This document shows positions 1 to 12,820 of a stretch of DNA of 64,000 nucleotides, in pieces. Source of the DNA: Isoetes taiwanensis (taxonomy: Eukaryota > Streptophyta > Lycopodiopsida > Isoetales > Isoetaceae); the NCBI GenBank assembly GCA_021234155.1, contig JAJEKV010000045.1:7983105-8047104 (forward strand). The letters run 5' to 3'. The notes beneath the pieces are model-generated. The model saw only the letters and a program-made list of their open reading frames with translations, did no database searches and was not told where the DNA came from. Positions within the stretch are counted from its first letter, which is position 1. Each line of letters starts with the position of its first letter. A program made the translations under genes and the position numbers.

Positions 1-36
1 ATGAATAGTCCTGTACCAGGAGGCACAGGACTAACA
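1..36 (-). mobile_element. Terminus of a second gypsy LTR, cut by window edge
   Basis: Read on the minus strand, these bases match the first 36 bases of the gypsy LTR that begins at 4665, with one or two differences, starting at the same TGTTAG terminus. The match stops exactly at base 36, where copia RNase H coding sequence begins. This is therefore the outer end of another copy of the same gypsy family, inserted in the opposite orientation into the copia element; the rest lies left of the window. The 5-bp target duplication would be bases 37-41, but the partner copy is not visible. Confidence 0.75.
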
Positions 37-3000
37 GCAATAGCATTTTGTTTCTGCTTTTCCAATTGATTGCTCCTCCACCTAACAATACCACAAATCC
101 AGATGTGGATTTTCTGTTTGACAAGTCTCCTCCCCAATCTGCATCACTATATGCACTTAGCTTCAAATTTGTTGAGTTGAATGTTATTCCATGAGTCTTT
201 GTTCCCTTTAGATATTTCAAGACACGTTTTCCTGGTATCCAATGATCCCTGGTAGGATTGTTACACCTTCTGCTTAAGATATTCACAATATATGATATCT
301 GGCCTGGTGTTGTTTGCTAAATATAACAAACAACCAACTAATGACCTGTATGGAACATTTTCCATTTCCTTTATATCCTTTTCAGTAAGGACTACTTCTT
401 CTGTCAATCTATGACCAGGAACAACATGGGTTTTCGAGGGGTGTGCATCAACAAGATTAAATCTTTTCAGCATGTTATCAATATGTTTGCATTGCTGCAA
501 TTTTAAAACCTTTTGATCCCTGTTTCTGCATACTTCAATTCCCAAGAAGTTTTTCAACTCTCCTAGATCTGACATTTCAAATCTTGAGCTCAATATTCCC
601 TTGCAATGGTTTAGAATATTTAGATGATTTGCTGCCATAATACAGTCATCAACATACAAAGCTATGATGCAAAAGTTTTCTGCCTGCTTATACCTGTAAA
701 GGTTGCCATCATTTTTGAATTTCTCAAAGCCTTGCTCCTTAAGGAAATTGTCCATGCAGACATACTATTCTCTAGGGGACTTCTTCAGGCCGTACACATC
801 TCTATTTAGCTTCCATACTTTATTGATTTGCTGCTCAAACCCTGGTGCTTGTTGCATAAAAACCTTTTCCTCCAATTTGGCATTTAAAAATGCTGTTTTC
901 ACATCCATATGATGTAGCTCAAGATCTTGTGCATTTGCTAGTGCAAGTAAAGTTCTAATGCTGGTTAATTTCACAATAGGAGAGTATGTCTCATCGAAAT
1001 CTAATCCCTGTTTTTGTGTGTATCCTTTTGCCACGAGTCTTGCCTTGTATTTTCTGCTACCATCAGCATTTTCTTTTATTTTAAATAGCCACTTGCAGCC
1101 TATTACATTTTCTCTGATAGGATTATCAACCAAGTCATATGTTTGAGTTTTCTCAAATGATTCCAACTCATCCTTCATGGCTTTACGCCATTGCTCTTTA
1201 TGTTCACTTTCAATTGCTTCATCATAGGACTGTGGTATTGTGATGTTTTCAAGAATGGCCATGATTTGTTCATGTTCATGTTCATGTTCAACGTGTTGCT
1301 TTTCTAGCCTTCTGCTCCTTCCCAAATCATTTCTGCCATACTGAGCAATATTTTCATGAACATCTTCCAAAAGCCTTTCTGCCTGTGTCTTTCTTTTGCT
1401 GGCAGTACCTGGTAGCATGACTTTGTTAGCAATACTTTCTGTCCCATTGTTTTCATTGATTACATCACCATGAGATTCTGTCAAAGTATCTTCTCCTTCT
1501 TGATCAGACTCAATGTCTATGCTTTGCTGGACCTTAGTTTCAGCCTTGTCTCTTTTATCATTGTCTGCTTTCCTTTGATGCCTATCTTTGTAGAACACAT
1601 GTTCATCAAACAAAGTATCTCTGCTAATAACTATTGTTTTGCTTTCTGGCACATAAACTCTATACCCCTTTGATTCTTCATCATACCCCACAAGATAGCT
1701 AATGCTTGCTTTATCATCTAATTTCTGCCTTAATTCCTTTGGTACATGTACATATGTTAAACATCCATATGCTTTAAAAAAATCATAGTCAATGCTACCA
1801 TTATCATTAGACCATAGTAAATCAGGTATGTTACCTTTAATGCTCGATGAGGGCAGTTTATTTTGAATCATTATTGCAGCATTCAAAGCTTCCTCCCACA
1901 GGTAATTTGGCAAGCCACTCCTCTTGATCATAGATCTCACAGCATCCATAATGGTTCTGTTTTTCCTTTCAGCTACTCCATTTTGTTGGGGGCTGTACCT
2001 GCAGGTTTGTTGTCTTCTAATACTATGAGTGATGCAAAAAAGTCTGAATTTAGCTGATAGGTATTCCCCTCCTCTGTCTGACCTGATGCACTTCAATTTT
2101 CTCCCTGATTCTCTTTCCATTTCATGCACATATTGTTTGAAAGCATTTAATGCTTGAGATTTTCTTTCTAAACAGTAAACCTTACACTTCCTACTGAAAT
2201 CATCAATGAAAGATATGAAATATCTTTTATTTGTCCTTCCTTTCACATTTAAAGGCCCACATAGGTCGGTATGTACCAACTCAAGTACATCTCTTGCTCT
2301 TGTTTTAGAGTGTTTAAATGGTAACCTGTTAATTTTCCCAAGAATACATCCCTCACACTTGAAATTTTCTGATTTGATATCTTTTTGCATTTCAGCCATC
2401 CCTTCTTGGCTAAGTATTTCAAGTTGTTGCAATGAGTATGAGCCAGCCTGTCATGCCATAGTTCAAATTCTGGAGTATTCAGAATATTAATGCTTTCATG
2501 ACCAGAAGATTCCATTTGGAAAAGATTGCCAACACGTTTTGCATGGAACTTTAATATATTACCAAGATAAATGTTACAACCTTTTGAGTCAAAATTGACT
2601 TTGTAGCCTAAATCTACTAGCTGGCTTACAGAAATGAGATTTTTAATAATTGTGGGAACACACAGGACATTCTCAATGTCTACTATGTTCCCATCAAGAT
2701 CTATGAGCTGCAACAGACCCCTTCCTTCAATTTCTTGAGTATCTCCATTTCCAACTTGAATTCTTCTTGAGTGTGAAGATGAGATGTTTTTCAGTAAGTC
2801 AGTAGATTGGACTACTGATCTTTCAGCTCCACTATCAACTACAAGAGTTTCATATTTATTAGCATGCTGATTTTTCTCAACAATGGTAAAAGCAAGACTT
2901 ACCTCATCTTCTTCATCAGATTTTTCCTTATCTTCTTCCTCCCTAGCCACATAGGTGCCAGCTGGTTTTCTGCCACGACCTCTCCCTGAGTTTGCTTTTC

Positions 3001-3937
3001 CTCCTCTGCTAGTGGATGCTTTATTTTTGCTTCTGCCATAATCCTTAGGAGTTGGACATTTTGCTGCCACATGTCCCTTACCTCCGCAAGTGTAACAATT
3101 GAAGTCTCTTTTATTTTTGGGACACTCATTTTTGAAATGCCCTGGCTCATTACAATTGTAACATGTAGGCTGACTTTTTTTAGCTGCAAAGAGTATTTTA
3201 GAAGTTTCCTCCCCTTCTCTCATTATTTTCTTCTGTTCATACTCAGTTCTCAAAGTATTCTCAGTTTCTTCCCTTGTTTTACTCATGTTCCTTATGGTTT
3301 TCATTATCACTTACTGCCCTGGAAATTTGCAAGACCTGACTTCTTTCAGAGATGTTCACCCCTGCCCCAGCTAAGTCAGCAACTATATTATCAAAGGTGT
3401 TAAAAAAATCTGATACATCTCCTTCTTCTTTTAGCTTTAGATTTCTTAACTCAGTTTCAAGAAGATCAATTTGGGAGGAAGTTTTTTCCTCAAAATGTTT
3501 CAAGAGATATGACCACATTTGCCTCGGATTCATATTTCTAAGTTTAAGCCTAATGGTGGGGCTTACCTTGCATGTGATTATTCCTTGGGCTTCTTTGAGT
3601 CTTGAATATAAGGACCTCCATGTCCTTATTAGACTGCTACCTGCTACACCTTCTGCATTTGGTGGCACAGCACCTGCATTTTGCCTCATATTAACTGAAC
3701 CTTCAGAAACTGACCTTGTGAGAGTATTGACGTCCATATTGGTTACACCATCTGGATCTACAAGATCCCAGAGATCCTCCACTTCCAGAATGTGTTTGAC
3801 TGCATCTTTCCAAACTTGAAAACCTGGTCCTCCCTTATAAACTTCTACAGTGCTTAGTAAACTAGCTCCAAATCTGCTTGACATGATGAACCACTTCCCT
3901 TTGAATGCTTAGAACCTGGTAATTGCTCTGATACCAA
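37..3937 (-). pseudogene. Decayed Ty1/copia gag-pol (copia 1)
   Basis: Internal region of a Ty1/copia LTR retrotransposon read right to left. Gag starts at 3884 with MSSRFGASLL. Two CCHC zinc knuckles lie near 3070-3170, an aspartic protease with VVDSGAER near 2830, a GAG-pre-integrase region near 2400-2470, an integrase core with HTDLCGP and RSDRGGEY, a reverse transcriptase with ALYVDD near 650, and the start of RNase H near 70-150. The frame is broken by shifts near 3300, 2400 and 290, by a stop at 765-767 where the family has Trp (TGG to TAG), and by a lost base near 60. The RNase H end is cut off by the gypsy LTR at 36. The gag start and protein order closely resemble the intact copia at 19237-23487, so they are related families. 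This copy cannot be autonomous. Confidence 0.92.
3925..3936 (-). other. Primer binding site of copia 1
   Basis: On the minus strand this reads TGGTATCAGAGC, the classic plant copia primer binding site complementary to the 3' end of initiator methionine tRNA. It lies one base inside the LTR end at 3938, which fixes the LTR boundary and the element's orientation. Confidence 0.93.
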
Positions 3938-4634
3938 TGTTAGAAATAGAGAATCCAATTCAACCTATTTCTATAAATTGCTTGATGAATTTGTGGATAA
4001 CACCAAGACAATGATTATTACATGAGATATCTAAGACAACTTATTCAATTCGAAACAATATCAATAAGAAACCATTGGAATTACTGTAGCTAATATACTG
4101 TAGCAAAGGGATTGACCCTAACACTGTAGCAAGGTTGACCCGATGAGTAATCAACCTAGAACTACAATTTCGATCAGAAATTCCTCCTTAGGTTTATCCC
4201 AGACCAGCTCAAATCCTCGAGCCGGCCTCTCTGATCCTTTATTTGATGAACCTCGGCGGTTATGGCACTGGAATCGGCCGCTTTGCCGAGCTGCTATTCA
4301 TATGGAGTTTCCCTCCATAGTTTCGGGCCAGCACATCTTATATTTACAAATATAAGTTCAATGAAACCATTGAACCATTGTCACCTTATACACAAAATAT
4401 ACCCTATAGGTAGTGAAGTCCTTAGGGCTATACCATAGAGCAAGGTATCCACTGTAGGATCTGAGAGTGTGTTCTGTACAATTTTGTGTACACTCTCAGT
4501 AATGTAAACTTAAGTTTATAATGTCCTTCAGTGCAACCCCTGTACAGATAAACATGCACACTTAAGGATCAAACCTTGAACTGTTTGTGCATTTTGAATA
4601 TGAATTTTGTGATGAACTACTTACAATTCCAACA
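3938..4634 (-). repeat. 5' LTR of copia 1
   Basis: The inner end at 3938 is fixed by the adjacent primer binding site. The outer end at 4634 is inferred: on the minus strand the segment would start TGTTGGAA and end TTCTAACA, a TG...CA structure with short inverted ends, 697 bp long. The partner LTR is outside the window, so the outer boundary is not proved. The gypsy element begins only 30 bp further right. Confidence 0.6.
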
Positions 4635-4664
4635 TTGCATGTAATATCAAAGCTGCCTTAACCT

Positions 4665-5507
4665 TGTTAGTCCTGTGCCTCCTGGTTCAGGACTATTCAT
4701 GCATACGACGGACCAGGTCAAGCTCAAGGATCCACAGACAGGCGAAAATGTCAGCCGGCCCAAAGCCCAAAGAGACAAAGCGGCAGACCACGCAATCAAA
4801 AGCCGTCTGTCAACAAGAGGCGCCCGCTCGGACAAGTGACGCCCGCCCGTCCGCACTTCCGCGTCAAGATCAGCGTGATTCTAGGCACTTCAAGAGGCAT
4901 CGCCAACATTCCTGCAAATCAGGCCTCCTTCCGTGAGAGCGGCAAGAGATCGATCACCGGAGTGTCTATATTGGGCCAAAGGCCATTGTACTATATATAT
5001 GAGTAGAGCTAGCACATGAGTTTTTAGATGAGTTTGAGTCTTGTCTCTCTTAGTCTTCTCTCGATTACCCGTAGAGCTCATGTATGTTCATCATTGATAT
5101 CAAGGAAGCTATCATTTTCCTCTCAAAAAAAAAAATTCAAGAGGCACCGCCAACATTCCTCCTGAATCGGGCCTCCTTCCGTGAGTCCAACGAGATCGGT
5201 CAGGAGTGTTCTATATTGGGCCAAAGGCCATTGTACTATATATATGAGTAGAGCTAGCACATGAGTTTTCTAGATGAGTTTTGAGTCTTGTCTCTCTTAG
5301 TCTTCTCTCGATTAGCGAGAGCTCATGTATGTTCATCATTGATATCAAAGGAAGCTATCATTTTCCTCTCATTGTTCTCTTTTGTTCTGATTTCTTCTTC
5401 TTGTTCCTTTCTTGCAAATCCCGCGTGACATAGTCCCCCTTGTTCTCCTTTAGATCCAAGGGTCCTCACAGGGCTGTCTTGCGGAGTTCGAACCCGACCC
5501 CCAAACA
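4665..5507 (+). repeat. 5' LTR of the gypsy element
   Basis: 843 bp, TGTTAG...CAAACA, matching 26756-27588. Differences between the two LTRs are mostly short indels in GC-rich parts, while the AT-rich second half is nearly identical. The LTR contains two near-copies of a promoter-like unit (see 4889-5373). A degenerate primer-site-like stretch follows at about 5515-5534 (AGCGCCGTCCGG), but I cannot assign a tRNA. Confidence 0.88.
4889..5373 (+). repeat. Tandem duplication with A-tract inside 5' LTR
   Basis: Two near-identical units of about 237 bp (4889-5125 and 5136-5373) are separated by an 11-base A run. Each unit carries CTATATATAT (4991-5000 and 5236-5245), a likely TATA box about 30 bp before a conserved AGCTAGCACATGAG. 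The same arrangement is present in the 3' LTR. The first unit ends in an A-tract at the point where the second unit continues without one, as if a polyadenylated transcript end had been copied back into the LTR. Confidence 0.85.
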
Positions 5508-5651
5508 CCATGCGTAGCGCCGTCCGGATTCGATTTTCCTTTTCTTCTATCGCCGTAATGTTGTGTCCGGAACTTCACACGCGGAAGAACTTCTTTCCCA
5601 GGCCAGTCTCGCTTTGAGCGCCATCATAGAAGGGAAGTTATTCGTGACATC

Positions 5652-7790
5652 AATGGCTACCTTATGACATTGAGGAGGCCACATGGGGCCCTAGGGCTCG
5701 GTCGGCGCCACCCACCCTCGTGTCATGTCTCATCAAATTCTCCGCCTCCGGTAAACATTGCTCCGAAATTCTCAAATCTCCTCATCACTACTGTGCCCTA
5801 TCCGGCTCCTGCTTGCTCAATCTTACTTTCATACCCCCGCATGCCTTCATCCATCGGGCCTTACGGCCATACGCCTTTGCCTTCACAACCCCTCATCTCC
5901 CTCGGTGGGCCAGGATATCCACATGTCTCTTTTGCTCCTCCCCAGGAATTTCCCTTCCCTACATTTCCCACCGCTCTTCCTGTTTACAACCTTACCGACC
6001 TCAAAACCAATGATCAGGCACCTCCAGTACCTCCACATCAGAACCCCCTTCATCGTGGGTCCACCTCAATTTCCTCGTCTCATGTTCTGTCATTGAAAGA
6101 CTTTTACCTCTACCTTTCGGACCCTTTTTAGCCGACTTATCCTACCTTTGGCAACACGAAGGCAAACCATTAGACCAAAGTGCTCAGCCCACATGGAAGA
6201 ATTTGAGGCTCTGGCTGTCCTAAATGGTCATGTGCAACCTCAACTGAAATTCCACATCTTTTCCACCCACGCTCAAGTTCTCCCTCATCAATGGCTCATG
6301 TCCAACAAAAGCCATTGGAAACAAGATTGGTCGAAATGAGAACCGCTTTTCTTTCTCACTATGGCACCACGGATGATGATCAACTTCATCTCAAGCAACT
6401 CAATGACCTTCAACAAGAGCCCCATGAGTCCTTTCCGGATTTTGCGGATCGACTTCACATTCTTTCAAGAAAAACTCAAGGAGTACCCCACACACAGCGA
6501 ATCTTGGTCCGTTTCTTCAAGGACTTCCTCCAAAGCTATCAACTCATGATCAATACTGCGCCCAAAGACTTTGGGAGCAAAGCTATCGATCTTGTCAATC
6601 ACTCCAATGTTTCCTCCCGTGGCGTGGCTCTTCGGAGAGCTCCCTTTTCCACCCGCCATGGTTCCTCGATGCGTTGTTCAACCTCCACACGCCAATCATA
6701 GCAGCCCAGCAATGATCCGTGCCATATCTGCAAATATCAAGGCCACTTGGCAAATGAGTGCAACTCCACCAATGGCCCGCCTCATTGTAGAAGATGCAAC
6801 ATGTGCAATCATGCCACGGAAGAGTGCACTTTGCGACTCATCCTACACCTTCCCATAACAAGATGGTTTCTCAAGTGCAAACAACACCTCGGCACCAATC
6901 GCAATATCAAAGAACCACCACTTCGCAGGCGCAACCCAATCAACTCTATCAGCAATGGGGAGCAACAACGGGACCCAACACACGTCCTCCTTTTGATCCT
7001 TCGAAGCTCAAGTTATCAATTTGTCAAGAATGGGTCATACCACCACGGCGTGTCCTCAACTTCCACAAGTTCAAAAGTGCGGCTTCACGGCACAAATCAG
7101 ACCACATCGGTCCGCCTCACGACTTACCAACTCGGATTGCTAATGGCAAACAAGGCCAGCGTCCTGTTCTTCCGGAAGCCACCTCGAGCACCTCAGCAAT
7201 CACGCTATCAACCAGCTCCTGCAAATCAACCTCAGCTGGATCAACAAGCACAGGAAGAAATTTTTCAGGCACTCAATCCTCCAGTTCAGCCATCAAATTG
7301 GGTTGGTTTGGTTTCCGCGCCGCACCGGGCGTCACATCCCTTAACCATTATTTCTAATGGCACGCAACCTGCCTTTGCAGTCGACACCATTCCTCATGGA
7401 GAAGAAAAAAAGGTTCACTTTGCCCCTGACTTGGAGAAACTCATGCCGCATGTTATGCCTAAAGTTCGCCAAAGCATTTTGAACCTCATGCAAAGGCTTT
7501 GGTCGCCGCGTTGGCTAATGTCCATGCCACCACTAGAGCTCAACAAAGACAAGGCGCACCTTCCACGTCTCAACCTCCACGCTCGGACATATCCAAATAT
7601 CGCCGCAGAGGTCGACCTACTCAAAGAAGTTCTTTTGCTTCCTTACCACGCACTCCGGCACCTATGGATCCCTTGAGATCCTTTTTCTCATGTGCCTCTC
7701 AGGAACTCCAAGAGGAGCTGGCAAAAATCAAAATTCCTCTAAGTCTTGCCACGATTTTGAAACTCTGTCCTGCTCTCAAGGACCGATTAC
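5652..7790 (+). pseudogene. Gypsy gag remnant with two CCHC knuckles
   Basis: Several overlapping reading frames together give a proline-rich N-terminal part (5664-6131), a retrotransposon capsid-like stretch (6291-6590) and two CCHC zinc knuckles. The knuckles are at 6720-6761 (C-H-I-C-x4-H-x4-C) and 6786-6827 (C-R-R-C-x4-H-x4-C), which bind nucleic acid in Gag. No single frame runs through, so frameshifts are needed at several places. The later part (6900-7790) is Gln/Pro-rich and has no domain I recognise. Confidence 0.8.
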
Positions 7791-7799
7791 CACTCCCGA

Positions 7800-8237
7800 T
7801 TGTTTTGGTTAGTCATTGCTACCTCTACACCCACGGTACATGCCACGGTGGGTAATCAGCAAGTCAACCATGTTCAAATTGACGGAGGTAGTGCAGTCAA
7901 TCTCATCACGGACAAACTCCGCAAACAAATGGGCATCAAACAACTCTATCGTGCCCCATATGACATCAAATTGGCCAATGGCCATATCACGAGACCTCAA
8001 GGCGTCACGCCTCTTCTTCACATCAACATTGGTGATCTCAGATTCCCCTTGGAATTTGGTGTTTGGAAGGCTGGAGAAGATCCAGGTGATTATGAAATGT
8101 TGGTCGGCAGACCTTTTCTCCGCCAGGCCAAGAGTATCCATTACTGGGCCACGGATCAGTTAGTCATCACAGATGGTCACCTCAATGCCACCATGGACTT
8201 GGAAACAGGCAAAATCATTTCCGCGACAATGCTTTGA
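7800..8237 (+). pseudogene. Gypsy retropepsin-like protease segment
   Basis: This open frame holds VQIDGGSAVNLI, the aspartic protease active-site loop in the DGG/S form seen in some plant gypsy groups instead of D-T/S-G. About 70 residues later comes MLVGRPFLRQ, matching the conserved G-R-P/D-F-L/W region before the second hydrophobic strand. It follows the gag knuckles and precedes the RT, as expected. The frame itself is intact, but it is disconnected from its neighbours by stops and shifts. Confidence 0.8.
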
Positions 8238-8859
8238 ACCCTCTCTCTCCGGCCACTCCATTAGGGGCCGCCCGGAATATCTATCAAGTTCAGGCTCCAC
8301 CTGTCATCCTACCCGAATATGCCGATCCTTGGGGAGAAATGACTCTTGATCGACCGGACCAGGCGGGGCGCTTTGCTTGACCCTTACCGGCTCCTTGCCA
8401 TCGAATCCAACGTGTTGATCACTTTTCGATGTTTGAACCTCCCGCCGCCCCGTAGATGTACACGTGTCCATGAAGCAACCTCCGCTTGATGAAACTCAAA
8501 GAACCTCTCTTTTTCACCACGCAGAGTGCCACGATCCCGTTATGCTTCAACCTCCTGCTCATATTGTCCAGACACCGGAAGTTATCCCCATATTCGAGAC
8601 TCGGTTGAGATTGTGGACGAGGCAACAATCAGCCGTCGCATTGCCGCAAATCTTCCGCACCCTATCGAAACGGGTCGCCACGCTCTTCAAAAGTTCAAAC
8701 ACATTTTCACCGAGCTACAGAGATCTTCTTGGGATCAACAAAACCTTGGGGAACTCACCATTCCTACCAAGTCCGACGACGCCCAAAGATAGCAACGACG
8801 CCAGCTCAACCCCAATTACCGTGATCGCGTCAAGGCGAAATTGACAAACTCCTTGTCTG

Positions 8860-11330
8860 CAGTTTGATCTATGAGGTCAAACATTCGAATGGGTGAGCCC
8901 CATCGTCATTGCACTCAAACACAATGGTAAGATCCGCGATTTGCGTGGACTACCGAAAAGCTCAATCAAAGCCACGGAGCGTGATCATTTTCCACTCCCA
9001 TTCACGCACCCGTGTTGGAAGGGGTTCTTGACATGAGATGTACTCCTTCATGGATGGTTTTTCGGCTACAATCGGATCTCAATCAAAGAATCGATCAACT
9101 CAAGACTACTTTCACCACCCCGGGGGCACTTTTTGCCTACAAGGTAGTTCCTTTTGGATTATCAAACTCTCCATCCACGTTTCAACGTATCATGCTCTCG
9201 ATTTTCATGATTTTATGAAGGAAAATCCCTTCTGCAAATTTTTCAAGATGACTTCTCCGCCCTCAGCTTCCATGGCTGACCATTTGGATAAATTGAAACT
9301 CGTCTTTTCGAAATGTGATGAGTCCCCATTAGTCTCAATCCCAGAAATGCACCTTTTGCGTCACTTCAGTGTGTTGTTGGGACACGTGGTCGCAAAGCGA
9401 GGTATCACCACGGATCTGCCAAAATCACCGGTGTGTGCTCAAGGCCCAAGCACCGTAATGCTCAAGGAAACACGCTCTTTCTTGGGTAAGGTCAATTATT
9501 ACTCCACTTTCATTCCTGGACTCGCAGCCATTGCAGATCCTATTCATAAACTCACGGGTGATGAATCCACCTGGGCTTGGAATTCCCAGGTGGATGCTAC
9601 TTTCCAACAGTTGAAGCTTTTGCTTACTCAGGCCCCGGTTCTTGTTCCTCCTCAATGGGACAAGCCCTTTCATGTTCATGTCGATGTCTCGGCCTTTGCT
9701 ATTGGAGCTGTACTTTCTCAAGAATATGATCGCTTAATCGACAAACCCAACAGAATCGCCAGCCGAAACTCAATTACTCACCGCCAACTTCTACCGCCCG
9801 CAGGCGTGAAGCCTTGGGTTTAATTTTCTGTGTCCAACGCTTCCGTCACTATCTTTTAGGCAGTCAGATCAAATTCTTTGTTGACCACCAAGCACTCCTT
9901 TATTTGATCAACAAATCCACGCCCACGGGCCGCATTGCTCGTTGGGTCCTCCTTCTGCAAGAATTCGCACCTTTTGAAATTGTTCACAAGGCAGGCAAAT
10001 CTCATGTTGTCCCGGATTATCTTTCACGCATCCACACAGATGATCTCTCCACGGGGGTCTCAGACGCCTTTCCTGACGCTCAACTCTTTCTGGTCACGGC
10101 AACACCACATTGGTTCCACGACTTTCGGCGAAGATCTCCTCACGAGCTCTTCCACCCGAGGACGCCACGCTCTCTCGACAAAGCAGCGACAATCCCGCCG
10201 ACATCAATTTCTCCGCGAGGTCCGCGGACTACACCATGGTTGCGGCCATCTTTACAAAAGGGTAAGGATACCATCCTTCGGTACTTTGTGTTCTCCCCTC
10301 ATGAGGTCCCGTGAATTGTTCGAGAAGCCCATGAAGGGCTCCGGTGGGTGGTCATTTTCATGGTGACACCACCAAGACGCAAAAATCCTTCTTGCTGGTT
10401 ATTTTTTGGCCCACGCTTTTCAAAGGCGCTCACGCCCACGCCAGCACATGTGATGCTTGCCAATGGGGCCGACCCACGGCCCGTGGACGCTCTACCCTTG
10501 ACGCTGGCCGCCATGCCCCTTCCCTTCAAAGAAATGGGGCATGGATTTTGTGGGACCCATCGATCCTCCTGGCGGCACACCCGTGCCCACTACATTCTCG
10601 TTCTCACCGACCACGCTACTAAATGGGCGGAAGCTTGCGCACTTCCGGAACAACACCTGCGGCAAGCAAAACCAAGGTCCTCTATCAACAAATTATCACG
10701 CTGATTTGGGCTGCCCACCTGAGTCGGGTCGTCGATCGTGGTCCATTTTATCAATCATACCATCAAGGAGCCGGCGGATTATCTCCCGATACATCATCAC
10801 AAGAGCACACCTTACTATCCTCAAGGCAATGGTTTGGCGTAGCACCAACAAAACTCGGGTCAAAATTCTCAAGAAAATTTGTGACGCTTCTCACGACCGA
10901 CCGGCAAAACAAGCTTCCTAATCGTTTTGGGCTTACAATACTTGTTTCAAAATAGCTACTGGTCACACTCCTTTCAAATTGGTTTATAGTCAAGAAGCTC
11001 TCATGCCTTTTGAGTACATTCTCCCAACTCTCCGCTTTTCAACCGGCTCACGCCCATAATCCGCTTCTGCACTTAAAGAAAGGGTTTATCAATTGGAACA
11101 GTTGGATGAACTTAGAAGGGATGCTTATATTAGTGTTCTTCATGGACAACGGTTGCAAAAATCTTTACATGACAAAAGTTTGAAGACAAAACATTCAAGG
11201 AAGGAGATTTGGTTCTTCTTTATGATTCTCGGTACAAAAATTTTCCCGTAAGCTTAAGTTTCGATGGCTTGGCCCTTATCAAATTGTTCAAGTGGTTCAA
11301 CCGCGTTTTCCGGTGGCCGAAAGTTAGATG
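8860..11330 (+). pseudogene. Gypsy RT, RNase H and integrase remnant
   Basis: Reverse transcriptase pieces lie at 8880-9230, including VVPFGLSNSPSTFQ. The RT/RNase H connection is at 9470-9730 (FLGKVNYY, then DKPFHVHVDVS). RNase H continues at 9800-10040, including FFVDHQALLYL and HVVPDYLSRIH. Integrase follows at 10270-11000 with a Cys pair near 10450, a region readable as DFVGPIDPPGG in one frame and VLTDHATKWAEA in another, and the C-terminal module near 11200-11300 (FRWLGPYQIVQ). Frames change at least six times. The order RT-RNase H-integrase makes this Ty3/gypsy and not copia. Confidence 0.88.
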
Positions 11331-12820
11331 GCACTCCATTACCTACACTGGTTAATGGCTTTCGCCTCAAAACATTTCATACTACAGCCAGTGACAATCA
11401 ACAACCAGATACAGTTCAAGACGCAAACACAACCGATAGTGACTAAAACGGCGGCATATTATATTATAGGTGGAATTTTTACAAAATGTGGGCCTGACCC
11501 GGCTATTTCCGCTATAGGGCACCGCCCTATATACAAAAACGGGCTCAGAGCCCTATCTACTAAGTCCTAAGAAGAAAAACCCTACTCCGGTTCGGAGCGA
11601 GGTGATGCGCAGATGTGGTAGAGGTTATGCTCGGGTCCCAAATAAGGTGCAGAACCACCTCCATCCCGTTGGTCTTCTGGATCGGATGTTCACCATCCCG
11701 CACACCAGCCATCCATTCTCGTGCCACGATTGTGGCAGCCGAGGTCGGACAATTCATCTTGCGTAATCCACTCCCGGCGGTTAGTGGGCATAAGTGCGAT
11801 TCTCGTTGAACCAGCGACCGAGCCATCTTTGAGCGCCATCGGATGTCTTTGCTTCACTCCGGTTCATCTTATATAGCCAACCGAGGAACTCCTTGTCGAT
11901 GTGGACCAATCACAAAATCGCCAACGTGTTTTGCAATGCAAAATTTTTCTAAAGTGAGAATCTTTTCTCCGCATATCTAGCCATGGTACCTTGACACATT
12001 AGTTTTAATGATATCCCACCGAGTTACCCGGCATTAAATGCCATTCCTTCTTTTCACGCCCGTCGAACATTAATATGTGTCCTTTGGCCACTGTCACATC
12101 CCATCATTCTCTCCGCCCTCATTTCCACCGTTCATCACTTCTCCCTTTGTTGTTTGAGGACTTAGCCAATTTTTCCTCTCCATCGCCTCCTTGGCATCTT
12201 TCGACGACACGGCACCATCAGCGGTTCGCGGCTTAAGCCCTTATCATGCCCCCTTCGTCCAACTTTCTTGCCCTAAACCTTTTAGTCTCTCTGCCCTTAG
12301 TCTTCACGTTCTCTGCTCTTAGCCTTCTTCAAATTCCCCTTCGTTCGGACGCTTTTCACCATGGCTGCAAACTTTCTACACTTCAAGCTTCTGCCAAAGG
12401 GATCGCGACTCTTTTGGTCATGTGTCTTTCGACGGCCCACCTTTCGAGAGGCCCTTGTTGGTCCGAAGTTCGGAAGTTAGCGGAACGCCACAAGCTTTTA
12501 TTTTTTCACAAATGGAGCTCCGGCCCCAAATCCGGCGCAATTGCGGCTAGTTCATCGCACACATCGTCAGCCCGGAAGGATTTGCTACGGTGGTCGATGG
12601 CACCACCATTTTACTTACTCAGCATTTGATTTCTCAGGTATTCCGCATCCCTTTGCAAAAACCGTCGGTCTCTTGGGGCTTTTTTTTACGGACATGGGCG
12701 TCACGGTTTGGCGCTCTTGCTTATCAAGCCAACCAGCATCGCCTCACAAATATTGCCAAACCACATGAAACGTTTGTGAAGTTTCTGTGGCGAAAATTGC
12801 TTGGGCATTCCATTAAGAAC
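11331..12820 (+). other. Post-integrase region of gypsy, part 1
   Basis: About 1.5 kb between integrase and the copia insertion. A possible extra frame begins near 12360 and continues, with shifts, to the insertion point; the best readable piece is at 12590-12820 (TTILLTQHLISQVFRI, then RFGALAYQANQHRL). I do not recognise a domain. The region resumes after the copia at 24243. Confidence 0.5.

Noticed and set aside
5664-6131. Proline-rich frame as an independent gene
   Set aside because: Its position directly upstream of the gag capsid and zinc knuckles makes it part of the gypsy gag region.
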